This document shows positions 25,301-35,800 of a DNA stretch of 64,000 nucleotides, piece by piece. The notes under the pieces are model-generated. The model made no database searches, had not been told where the DNA came from, and was given only the letters and a program-made list of their open reading frames with translations. Numbering within the stretch: position 1 is the first letter of the stretch; the number at the start of each line of letters is the position of its first letter. The stretch is taken from NCBI GenBank assembly GCA_905178155.1, contig CAJINV010000008.1:2108001-2172000 (forward strand). Direction: 5' to 3'. The position numbers and the translations under genes are program-made. The stretch comes from Amoebophrya sp. A120 (lineage: Eukaryota; Sar; Dinophyceae; Syndiniales; Amoebophryaceae).

Positions 25301-28300
25301 TACAGCAAGCTACTGCCCGAAGGGAGAGACTTGCCTGATGTGAATCTGTTTTCGGATGTTAGTTTTGCGAATTGTTGCAAGACCATGCGAAGCACTAGTG
25401 GTAGCATTATGTACTTCCGCGGCTTCCCGATCTGTTGGCGTAGCAACCGGCAGACCGTGAGGGCGTACTCCACGGCGGAGGCGGAGTATATAGCTGCTTC
25501 CGACACTATTGTGCTGAGCGAGCAGAATGACTTTACAGAGTTCTTCAAACCTCTACCCACTGTCATGGTGGAAAAGCAGAATGGCTTATCTCCCTCCCTG
25601 GATGATGCCATATTGTGGATCGGCAACCAGTCCGCGATAACTACAGCTAAGAGCACAGACAACAAACCGAAATCGAGGCACTACGCACTGCGATATCTCC
25701 GCGGGAGAGACGCAGCGAGCCAGATCATGTTCTGCCCGACCTACCTAATGAAGGCAGACGGTCTCACGAAGCTCGGGTGTAGTGTGCCGCAGAGACGCTT
25801 ACTTTTGCACCATATTGATAACCCCGACCCTAAGTCTTTTATTTGTGACTCCTCTGACGATGAGGATGATTTAGACACTTTTATTGAGGGGAATCATAAG
25901 AAGGGCAGGGCTAAAGTAGGCTATACTTATTCTTTCGATTTATTTTGGTTTCTCGATAGGCACAGCGCTCAGGAGGGGAGTGTGGTAGGATTATTCCTGA
26001 TTAGCACCGCCGCCGCAGCGATTGAGGAGCGAGGGGTGTTGGTCATGGAAATCGATCCCGCACACACGTAACACGATCGCCCCAAATGAAGCCTGTTCCA
26101 TGATGAAAATGACTGAAGGTTCTGACTCAAATCGACCCCGTGACATGCTGTTTCGTTCAGATTTTACCTAGACCAGCCGTCCTTGGTAAAATCTTGAGCA
26201 AGGACCACGGTCCTGAGTAAAATCGTCAGCCAGGCTCTGTAGCTGGTGACGTGATCCTTCTCTCAAGTGATCCCAAGTAGCTCTCCAGATTGTCCGCGCT
26301 TTGGGCAGGTCTCCCGACCTATACCAAGCCCGGGTCAACACTTTATCTGGGACCCCGTCCCCTGATCAAAACTTTATCTGGGACCCCGTCCCCTGCTCAA
26401 AACTTTATCCGGGTCCGCCGTCCTTGATAAAATCTTTACCAAGGCCCGAGGTCCTGAATAAACTAGCTACCTACGAAGCGGATCTAGGCCCTGGAATGTG
26501 TTGAATCTGGTGAGACTGATGCAAGAATCTTGGTGAATTTGGATGATTTGAGCTACAGGATGTAACGCAGCAAGAGACTTGCGTCACTTGCTTGCTTATG
26601 TGCAATTGAGAAATCATTCATCTGCTGTTGATAACGAGCTCAGTGGAGCAAACGTGTGTAAGTGTGTGCGAGTGTTCTCAAGTCCACTAACACAAAAAGA
26701 TAGTGATGCTTTTGCCATGCAGTACTTACACAGCATTTTACGCAAGAGAAATTGGCTGAAGAGCAAGAAGCTGGGCCTCATGCCTAGCCCCGCATTTCTG
26801 GAGGTGCGGCTTATCATTTTTCGCGCATTATATATCTACATCTTTCATCTTCTTCGTCTTCCAGACCGAGACATTTACTTATAAAAAGATATTTTCATGC
26901 ATGCAACTACTTTGATGACGGCGGCAAGGATCGAGCTGGCGCTCGCCTCTACTGGTCGATGGTTCAAAGCCTGCTCGTCTACACTGGGATCAGTTGGAGC
27001 TACTGGCACCTAGATGGGGTGACGCTGGGCCCGAACCCCAAAGCGCTAGGCCCCGGGACGAACTCCCAACTCGGAGTGAATCAGCTGACACAAGATAGCT
27101 ATGGCATACTGAACGTGCACATTCAGCAGCGGGCTTCGGAGGCGGCACAGATGCAAACACTATTCGGGCTGAGGCATGAGGTGCTTCGTGCGCATCTACC
27201 GGAAACTGAGAGACGGGAGATCTGGACCAGTTCTACCAGTGAACAAGCTGGGCGCACTTCTGTGGACCATGATAATACGCGCGGCCACGAGTACGAGAAA
27301 ACGCGGCTAGAGGATGGCGATGGCGCTCATGTGATCGCGGACGAGAAGAATGCTGGAGCTAGTGAGGCCGCCCGTCAATTTGCAACCAGGAGTGCTGTCG
27401 GAGCTTTTTTCGCGGACCGCTACCCCCGCATGGACCGCATGGCAAACGCGCACGACTGGCAGTATAGCAATGGTGACGCGCTCGTGACAATCAACAACGC
27501 GCCGACTCTGCTGCAATATGAGAGCGTTAGGTGGCAAATTGGGAAAATGGACACGACATGTGATTTGCATATCATAATCTAAAATAACTACATAAACAAA
27601 GATGACGCCATGGCATGCTGCAGAAACAGAAACAGAATCACCATTCCCACGCGTCGCATGACATTCTTTTCCGAGAGACTGAGACAGAGATAGCGCGTCC
27701 TGCTTTCATCTATAGCAAAGATAGGGTTGCAACTATATCCTGTCATGCTCAACTTGTAGTTAAGTACAAAGACAAACCCGTCTAGGTGATCTATGAGCAG
27801 CCTTCAAACAGGCCGGGCTTGGAAGTTGCCAGCCTCACTATCTTACCTGCTCCGTTGCGGCAAGAAATAGATACGGTTGTAAATAAAAAAATGCAAAGGC
27901 AGCTTCACCATCACCGCTGAAGAATTGAAGGGAACTAGGCCTCACTTCAACATCAGCATCCGTTGGAATTTTGCATGGCAGTGCCAAAGAACTGTGCGTG
28001 CGTGGCAGTTCATTCATTGCGAAGCGTCTCCATCTTATCAATTTCCAGCGTGGCGCTTCCATGTGTCAGCAGCCGAAAATATTCTTCTACGGATGCGCGC
28101 CGCGACAGCTGCGCACCTCAAGTTTGACGAGGACACGGCAGCAAGCGGAAAGCTCTTGCTTTCGCGGGATTCAGAGGGAAGTGAAGTCGCTGCGCAACTG
28201 CTGAGGCTCTACGGGCGGGAGACAAACTTCACGGAGTTCGATTCCAAATTTGCCGCAGCCACTGCAAGCCGAACTGCCACACTAGAGGCCGAAGGCTTTG

Positions 28301-30333
28301 GCCTGCGTGCGCACGTCCTCGCGTTTTTCGATAAGTTTAGTTCCGCGCCCTCGTTGCCCAGTATCGCGCTTCTGAGCCAGCCGCTGCGGGTTTCTCGGGA
28401 AGCTTCGAACGTGCCGAACCAGATCCAACTCCTTTGGGCCCTGGAACTCGAGCAAGCGTCCTTACACAAAGTAGGAAGACAGAACGTGCGACGTGAGAGC
28501 GCGGCCAGCGCCCAAGTGGATTCGGACGTCCTCGAGTCTGCCGCAGCTGTGGGATTGCTTATGCCGTCCGGACAAGGCTTTTCGCATGCGACTCCTACTC
28601 TGGACACCGAGACACTCCAACATCTGCGCACGGTTTTCCAGGAGGTGCGTGTACCATGTGCAAAAACGTTTCCGCCCCCCATGGCCGTAATGCGAACTCT
28701 CTCAGGCAATAAATTTAAATGAACATGAAGTAGAACTGGAAAGCGTCGACGTAGTCGCGCATCAGTCGCGGAGGTTGGTGGTTCGTAGCATAGTCGTGAT
28801 GGAGACACATGCGCGTGGCTGGTTGTGATGCGAATTCATTCTGATTCATCTCTCGTCCTGATTTCTAGACAGATATAATTAATATATAATATAGATTAAT
28901 AAAGAAAGCGCGACGCAATGAAATTTCAAGAGGGAGTCTGCGTGCACTATGCGCAGCCAGGAAACTACACATCTCAGAGGGAGCGAGCCGGCGCCTGAAG
29001 ACGTCGCACTTTCTTGGCGCGCAATCTTGCGCGGCGGCTCTTGTTGAGCGGGGAAGTACGTTTTTGAGGTGGATAGTGCGCGAACGAACGTCGGCGCGCT
29101 GAAGCAAGCGAAGCCGCTCAGCGAGAGAAGGGGTACGATGCCCATGATTTGCTCCACACAGGGGACCTCACAGCACCTGTTCCATCACTGATGCTTAAGG
29201 ATACGGATTCTCTATCGTCTTCACCCGGAACGTTCGCAGTACACCTTGCAGAGAACGAGACTAGTGACCTTTCTCACCTGCCACAAGAAGCAATGCGCCC
29301 CGCGCACATGTTCGCGAGACCGATGACACCTGGACGAGTACGCCGAACTGCGGCGCTCGGGGCCGCAATCTCATCCGACGCACCATTGCCCTCACGTACC
29401 GCAGGTGCGGCCGATTATAATCAAATCTGGAACTACCCAGCCCCGTGGTCGCCCGAAGAAGCACAAATCTGTGAAAGGCATCGCCGCGCAGTCACGTCGA
29501 AGCAGCCCGTGACCCCGCGGGTGATGGCAAAGGCGCTAGAAAAGATCCTTTCCGGGATGACTTTTGCCGGCTTGTCGCATGTGCTGGTAAAAGTCAGCAA
29601 GCTTGCACTTGCTGCCGCAGGGGAGGAGTTGGGTAATTTCTGGCAGGAGCACGCACTGCCCAGCATCCGACACCTGCTGCGGCCGAGTCGTTGGGACATC
29701 GATCCGAAGAAGTGGGCGTCTACGGTCCAGACTGCAGCCGAGCGCTTTGCGGCAGATTTAGGAAGCGTTGCCAGCGCGGTTGGTGACGGTGTGGTGGACA
29801 AGCTGCACGAAATGCAGAGCATCTTGATTCACGAGGACGCTAGTAAAAGGAACATCTGTTCGGCGAATTCGAAAAGCAAGTCATCGCTCCGCTGCAGTGC
29901 GTTACTTCCCAATAGCGAAAAAGATCCAGGGTTCAACCCGTGCTACGACGCCAAGCACGGTGCGCAGTTTGACCCAGATCGTTGCTGCACCGCAGGAAAA
30001 GGGCGCGAAACTTCTTTTCTGGGCGAGACGCTCGAAGAAAGGGCGGATGATATTATCGAGGAGCAGCATTGCCGGGCTGTCGTGAACAGCATCCGATGGC
30101 TCCAGAAAAGAGAATGCGAATTGCACACGGTCTACTTCAATGAAACGCATCACTGCTTGAATCGCAACGGTCAAAATTACAAAAAAGGCGACGACTGCTA
30201 TGAAGTTGCAGGATCTGAGGAGCAGATGTGTCAGTCCGCGATTACCTGGTCGGGGTACGAATCCTGCTGTTCCCACAACGGGGGAATCAGTTTATTCGGC
30301 GCCAATATTCCTAATCCCATGCCGTTCAGATGA
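19356..30333 (+). CDS. Gene D: membrane-anchored glycoside hydrolase family 5-like protein
   Basis: Predicted exons: 19356-21206, 21455 to about 22490, about 24027-24752, 26889-27516, 28069 to about 28640, and about 29150-30333. One more possible coding stretch lies at 22990-23458. The first 390 residues are charged and low-complexity, with one membrane helix near residue 146 (GQVALLLVGVAVDRFLL). That suggests a type II membrane protein. The catalytic domain follows: LILDRNDEIVILQGTNWA, then VGFDLRNEV with the acid/base Asn-Glu (about residue 651), then PLWISELGGG with the probable nucleophile Glu. After a large insertion comes ISWSYWHLDG, typical of the end of a family-5 barrel. The C-terminal exon has many Cys residues. 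The enzyme probably cleaves beta-linked glucan or related polysaccharide outside the cell. Substrate is not inferable. Boundaries of exons 2 and 3 and of the last intron are unsettled. Confidence 0.65.
21209..21451. mobile_element. Introner, intron 1 of gene D
   Basis: Begins TATGGCGCTC and ends GGTCGCCATA. The arms align over about 40 nt with mismatches and both contain CTGTTGCA or its complement. The junction falls in a CCCC run on each side. Joining at 21206/21455 keeps frame (QYGLPLIKNF). Confidence 0.65.
22491..24026. other. Unresolved part of gene D (introns and a possible exon)
   Basis: An open frame covers 22629-23477. Its second half, about 22990-23458, is plausibly an exon, because at 23459 the DNA reads ATCGTACGAAAAA then CTTCACTGTA, matching the left end of the gene E introner. 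The segment 23578-23608 also repeats an internal stretch of that introner. At 22602-22619 the sequence TCACGAACGTTCTATCCT matches the left end of the DNA element at 60503. The right end near 24000-24021 (TTCCAGACGTAGAG, then GACATA) looks like an introner terminus. Confidence 0.4.
24881..26084 (+). repeat. 48-bp direct repeats bracketing the Copia fragment
   Basis: The 48-bp sequence beginning TGTTGGTCATGG and ending CGATCGCCCCA occurs at 24881-24928 and 26037-26084. The second copy directly follows a purine run (GAGGAGCGAGGGG) that looks like a polypurine tract, so it is the start of a 3' LTR. The first copy is probably the remnant of the 5' LTR. Confidence 0.75.
24944..26071 (+). pseudogene. 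Ty1/Copia polyprotein fragment (end of reverse transcriptase plus RNase H)
   Basis: An uninterrupted 375-codon frame. It starts in the connection region of Copia reverse transcriptase (YISKICKKFHV; LREVVGSLQWAATTCRVDI; NACKKILKYLLTT). RNase H follows with the first Asp (LFSDVSFAN) and the Glu (YSTAEAEYIAAS). The third acidic site, normally DNQSA, reads GNQSA, so the catalytic Asp is replaced by Gly. The family-typical MKADGLTKLG follows. Protease, integrase and the reverse-transcriptase palm are absent. The copy is 5'-deleted and presumably inactive. Confidence 0.85.
26085..26500. repeat. Degenerate repeats, probable LTR body
   Basis: Contains two near-identical 35-bp units around ATCTGGGACCCCGTCCCCTG (about 26337-26405) and several diverged ones (CCGTCCTTGATAAAATC; CCGTCCTTGGTAAAATC). 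The position after the polypurine tract suggests a 3' LTR, but its right end was not found. Confidence 0.45.
27517..28063. mobile_element. Introner in gene D between exons 26889-27516 and 28069
   Basis: Begins TATGAGAGCG and ends CGCTTCCATG. The arms share GGTGGCAAATTG against the complement of CAATTTCCAGC, with further matches. Flanks are TGCAA (27512-27516) and TGTCA (28064-28068). Excision gives PTLLQAAENIL in frame. Confidence 0.65.
28638..29150. other. Probable last intron of gene D
   Basis: The frame of the previous exon ends soon after CAGGAG at about 28645, and the next long frame opens near 29149. GTGTACCATGTGCAAA and TTTGCTCCACACAGG form a partial inverted repeat. A CAG-GTGCGT donor is available. 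The exact junction and phase could not be fixed. Confidence 0.4.
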
Positions 30334-31549
30334 AAATCCAACTTTTTGAGTTTGAATTTTGCAGAGAGTTGCGCTAAAAACACTAGGAGTATATTTTCGA
30401 CAGTCGACACCTAACAAATTCTAATTCATAACGAAGAAAGCAACAAACTAAAGCTAACCTTGCTTCACCAACAGAGTAGAAAAGGAATGAAAGAATATAC
30501 GCAAGAGCGCTCTTTGAGATCGCTCGTGAAGATTATCCTCGAAAGTCATATCATCTATTCATGAAATTGAAAAGTACACTCACAACACTTTCGTTTTCGT
30601 TACACTCAAAGGCAGTAGGTTTTCACAAAGCTTCGACTTTCTCAAACTTCTAATGTATACCCCATTTGCCAGTAGCTCGAAGCAAGCAAAATGAGAAAAG
30701 CACGACCTTAGGACTACGTAAAAATCAGTATGGGTCGGAGGTCAGAGCTTTAGGGCAGTGAGCCGCATGGGTGATCGAGTTGTCGATCCTTGACCTCTAG
30801 ACCAAAGAATAGGACTAACAAGTCCCGGCTCTTGTGCGTGTGCTGGTAGTTCCGGCCTGTTCCTCGGAGTGTGTGAAACATGCCAGCCCCCGAATGAATT
30901 AAGGCCCAACGATCGAGCGTGATGGTCTTCCACATTTGTATGACGAAAAGGCCTGGCCTCATTCAACGACGTGAGCGCTAGGGTATCGGGGCGGACTATT
31001 CCTGCCGCGCGTCGGAGGAACGAGCTGCGCCGAGCCCAGCCCGAACTACTCAATCATTATCATCATCATCATCATCATCATCATCATCGCTATCATTCGT
31101 TGTGCGTTTTTTCTTTTTGGAAATGTCTCCTTTAAAATAAATCGAATCGCGACGGTATGCTCGCGAAGGGTCTACTCTTTGCAGCCTTCACGCACAAATG
31201 CATTTTTCGGGACAAAGATTGTTTTCAAATCGTGGGTTGTCATTGGATCGAAAACGTAATAAATGTGAAGATCCACCAGTATTTGGGAGTGAACTGGAAA
31301 GGGAAATGCATGTCAATCGCGTCGTTATCGATATATCGTTTTTTCTTCTCTTTGCTCGTTCGTTCGTGTTTCTCTGTACGAAAAATGAGCACGCTTGATA
31401 TAACCATTCAATAGCAGAACCAGAAGTTTCATTTCCAACATATGCTTATGGAAGGAAACCGTGTCGTCTGACCCCGTCCCCGGGGATGTTGTGTTTGGTT
31501 TGAAATTGCAGAGCCTTTATGTTGTTATACTGGAACAAGCTCCTTATCG
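30334..31549. other. Spacer with probable short retroposon and ATC microsatellite
   Basis: 31054-31088 is an ATC/TCA array. The preceding 300 bp (about 30730-31050) is GC-richer than its surroundings and ends directly in this array, as short or truncated retroposons often do. No clear Pol III boxes, target duplication or protein were found, so the retroposon reading is tentative. The remainder holds nothing recognisable. Confidence 0.35.
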
Positions 31550-32692
31550 ATGAGCGAAGAATGCGTGACTTTTTCCGGAATTCCGTTTATCCTGGTCGGC
31601 GGACTTCCGAACGTGCTGCTTTTCGTAGCCCGGGGCGCGGACGACAGTCTGACGGTGTTCGAAACGTGGACAGAGCACGCGGGTTCGTTGCAGATCGGGA
31701 TCACGCTCGCTGTGGTGGCTCGCTTGCTGGTTAACACCGCGATTATTCTGAACCAGCGGGGGCAGCAGTTTCGACGCGTGGACACGCTTCGCCAAGCGAC
31801 CTTCGAGCAGGACAAGGCTCGCAATGAACAGTGGCGCACGCGTCGGCTCGCGGCCCGCCTGGCGCTGCAGGGACGTTCGTCCGTGAAGATCGGGAAATCG
31901 GTGACGCAGCCGAAGGTTGACGTAAAATCGCCGACCGCGGTCGGGGGCAACGCGTCCCCGAAGTACGCGGGGAACTACAAGGAAAACCGCGCGGGGCAGC
32001 TGATTTTCGAACAAGAGAGGGACTGGGAGGAGTTTCAGGAGGACTTTTCACAGCGGCAGGAAGAGTTTGAGAAATCCGACAAGTACGACTGCGACTCCTT
32101 CTTCCTGCTCGGTCTCCTGCTCTGGTTTTTGGCGGAAGTGGTCGCCTTGTTTCTGCTGCTCACGGATTCCTCCGAGGGCTCCTTCTATCGTACGAAAAAA
32201 GTGTTTCACTGTAAAGATTTTGCAAGTTTTGCATCACAAGACAAGTTTGTTCTACATCACAGAGAAAATTTGCCATGCGAGATACCTAAGGGAAAACACA
32301 GCTAAAAACCCACTGTCTTGCATGTGTAGCAAGACAAATACTTCTCAGATACATTTTCTGCATCACAAGTTCACAGTGAAACAGTTTTTTCTTGCGATAC
32401 CTTCCGCGTCACGGTACACGCCGGGAATCTGGGGCTCGCCACCTGGAATTTCTTCCATTTGAAGACCGTCGTGCAGGACAAGGCCACCTCGGAGGGAAAA
32501 ACCTGTTGCGTCGCCTGCTCGGGGTGCCACAGCCTGGTTCTGTTCGTTCTCGCCTGCCTGCTCATCGGCAGCTCCGTGGCGTTCGCGGAGTGGCTAGCGC
32601 TCGGGTTCCAATTGGCCATTTGGCTCTGCACGGGATTGACGTTTTTCGGGACCGACGCGAGAGAGAGCGAGCTGAGAAATCAACGCCGGTGA
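31550..32692 (+). CDS. Gene E: four-helix membrane protein
   Basis: Exons 31550-32185 and 32405-32692 give 307 residues. Hydrophobic segments are GIPFILVGGLPNVLLFVA, IGITLAVVARLLVNTAII, FFLLGLLLWFLAEVVALF and a final pair around LVLFVLACLLIG and LGFQLAIWLCTG. A basic, charged loop of about 100 residues lies between helices two and three (QGRSSVKIGKSVTQPK; QERDWEEFQEDFSQRQ). No family is recognised. The sequence upstream of the ATG is open and preceded by a possible acceptor (AATTGCAG), so an earlier exon cannot be excluded. Confidence 0.65.
32186..32399. mobile_element. Introner in gene E
   Basis: Begins TATCGTACGAAAAAAG and ends CTTGCGATA. The arms contain TTTCACTGT against ACAGTGAAA. A perfect 5-bp duplication CCTTC is at 32181-32185 and 32400-32404. 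Excision gives EGSFRVTVH in frame. Its left end recurs at 23459 in gene D. Confidence 0.85.
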
Positions 32693-32894
32693 GGATCTTA
32701 GTCTATTAGTGCTGGATCTTCTCGTCCATGAAAAATATCTCCCGTCCACCACCGGTCTCCGACACGACATGACCTCCAGCTCGTTCGTGTTCGTGTCACC
32801 AGTATCAATGTATATAGACGATAAAGAACGTCGCGCCAAATAAGGGTAAGACTAGGAACAAAAGCGCGTTTCCAGCAACCACGAATTCGGTATC

Positions 32895-35800
32895 ATGCCG
32901 TTGTCGCTCACGCGGTTCCAGAAAGCCACGGACGTGCGGACCGCACGAAAAAAGAATGCGGAGCAGCACGAAAGGGAGCTTCAGGAGGAGCACGACCGGC
33001 AGCTGGATCAGATCGCGCAAGGGTTGGCGCAGCAGACGAAGCAGGAGGAGGAAGAGCGTCTCGCGCACGCGCGGGAAGCGGCGGTCAACGCAAGTCGGTC
33101 GCTGCGGGAGATTTTTCAGGAGTCAGTTTTTGATGTCCAGCTGCGGCTGGAGCAGGAACAGATCGTCCAGGAAATGGCAGTATCAAATGCAAAAATGTCT
33201 GGGTCTGGAAGGTTGTAACTTGTGATGCTGTCTTCGGATTCGAAAGAACTCTGTAATGCATGACCAGCAATGGCCGTCCAGTTTTTGCCACGGCGAGAGG
33301 GCATTTCTCATGCGGAACAGGCATCAGGAACCCCTCTCAAAATCTGTGATGCTAGACCGTGCATTACAGACCTCATTGGTCATGGAAAACCTGCATTTGA
33401 TCGTTGATCATTCTCGGTAGGTCAATGCCACCCTCGATTCTCACCCCCAGGGGGTTGGGGTCCCCTCTTCCAATGTGTATTGGTTGAGGACTGCCCCCTT
33501 CATCCTAAGTGCCATCAGCCATGGTATCTGGAAAACCTGCATGAGAAATCTTCCACTCTTCCCGACCCAGACCACATGTTTGCATTTTATAGGCAGTTCT
33601 GGCGGCGACAGAACGCATGCGGAAGGCCGTGAAGCCCGGGCCCGCCGGGGCCCGCGAACGAATGCGGAAGAAAAGTATGGAAAAGATGAAGAGCGGTGCT
33701 GCACGAGAAGGTGATCGTCGACCACCTCCCAGTGGAAATAAGAGCAGGAAAATAGAAAAGATATTAAGCGTAGACCACGGCGTCGTTCCCACTTCATCTA
33801 CCGTAGGTCCACCTGTTGTGACCAGTTCCGCGCAAGCAGAAGATCCCAGCACTCGACGGCCGGAGGACGTGGTGGCCCCGCAGCAGAAAAACTACGCACA
33901 TCCTTGCGTGAAAAACCAGAACTATGTCGGGCAGCACAAGTCCCTCGTGTTGGAACGACCCGCAGAGGATAAGGTCCTTTATTACCGGCCATCAAGCAAG
34001 CGCGCACCGAAGCGGACCCAGGGGGGGATCGTGAAGACGGACTTCTTCGACTACGTGTCCAAAATACCCCAAATGATGCGCCGCCCGGTCACGGCGCCGG
34101 TCCGGCGGAGTGCCGGGATACGGAGGGAACTGTTGAAGCCCGAGGAGAAGCTGCAGGCGGTCGACGACCTACTGGTTAACTGGTACAAGCAGAATGAACG
34201 GGAGGAGGCAGGAGAAAACGCGAGACGACGGAACAAGGGCTACGGCAGCGCATACGACGGAAAAATCAAAGAGTTGGAACGACGGGTCGAGGTGGACCAG
34301 ATTAGGGAAAAAGCGCGGACGGAATTGGAAACTGCGAAAAAGAAAGAAAGAAAAGAAGTGAAAAACACGAATAGAGAAGAAGTGCAACTAGTGGACCACC
34401 AGCAGGAGAAGAAAAGCAGTGTAGAACAAGTTTCTTCATCATCAACTACATCTGGAAGACGTAGACGACCGTCGCCCCCGGAAGGTGGAGTTCTTGCGTC
34501 CGAAGTTGCACAACCATCCGGGACGAAAATGTCGAAAAGTGTTGAAGCCCAACAGATGAATGTTGGAACATCATCAATAGATGTGGAAGAGCACCATGAG
34601 TTCGACGAAGCGGAAGAAGAGATGCTCGATCCGCTGGTCCGCCGATTGCAGGAGCAGGACGAGGAGGCCAGGAAACCCGTCGTGCTTGAGGTCCACACCC
34701 CGCGCTCGAGCAGCGACGAAGAGGAGAGAAGACTATTAAAGACCGAACTGCACGCGGACGCGCAGTTCTTGCCAGTGGAGCTGCGCAAACTGACGCGGAA
34801 CTGGTCGCCGAAGACCCTGGAAGCGGCGCGGCGGAAGATCCATGCGATTTTCGAACAGGAGCGGAAGGAAAAAGAACTACAAGAGTCTAAAGGGTACAAA
34901 ATTCGGTCGCATCTCATCAAGGAGACGGAGCGGTTCGACAGCGCAAAGAGGACGCGAACGGCGGACTACTGGAACAAGCCGGACTGGGAACAGAAGTTTT
35001 CTAACAAAAGAGAATCCGACCTGGAGTTGTTTCGGAAAAAGTTGTTTTTCCAGAAATTTCCCGGCGAAATGCAGAAGCGGACCAGACGGGAACTGTCGAA
35101 ACCGGTGGAACTGAAATCCAGCCAGGTCGGCCTGACCACCGAGCTGAACAAGGTCGAAAAGCAGATGTTGTTTCTCCTGGACAACCCCGCGACGCCGTAC
35201 TTCTACGACGAAAAGACGCAGGAACGGATAAACGACAAATTGGTGCACACGCTGTTGACGCCCTACAAAGGGGCGGACGAAGAGGAAGAAGAACAGCAGG
35301 ATACAAGAAACAAGCCTGAGGTGATCGGGAAAAAATACGAGGAGCACGACGATGACAAGACGACCACTTCTGGAGCAGCACCACCTTATCATGATTCTGC
35401 GTCTTCGCAGCTGCAGTCCGGACGCAACAAGTTTGGGGTCGACCACGAGAACGACAAAACTTCCGTGCCGCACATCATCAAGCACCGCGAGATCACCCGG
35501 CGGTCCACGTTGCGCGGCGAAACGCCCACCGCCAAGCGGTCGGACGTACAGTACCTGCGATCTACGGAGCTGGCGCGCGTGCTCGACGCGTACGAGAAAA
35601 GTCAGTACAAGGAGGAGCGGCGATTTGAGGAGGACATGCGGGCCCTGTTTGAGAATGAAAAGGACCGGAGAAGAGTTTCGCAAATCCTGAAAAGCGGGGG
35701 ATCCGACTTGCCGGAACAGTACCGAAAGAGCGGAGTGTCGGCGGACGATGTGGACTTCCTCTTGCAGCACGCGCACAACTACCGGAGCGCGCAAGAGCTG

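Larger units (their letters stand above)
24753..26883. mobile_element. Introner carrying a Copia fragment, gene D
   Basis: The left end TATCTCTACTGTGTCTGG pairs with the right end CCAGACCGAGACATTTAC, followed by TTATA. Flanks are GTAAA (24748-24752) and AAAAG (26884-26888), a weak match. Excision joins TRSTV to KYFHAC in frame with the upstream open frame. Most of its 2.1 kb is a retrotransposon remnant and repeats. Confidence 0.5.
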
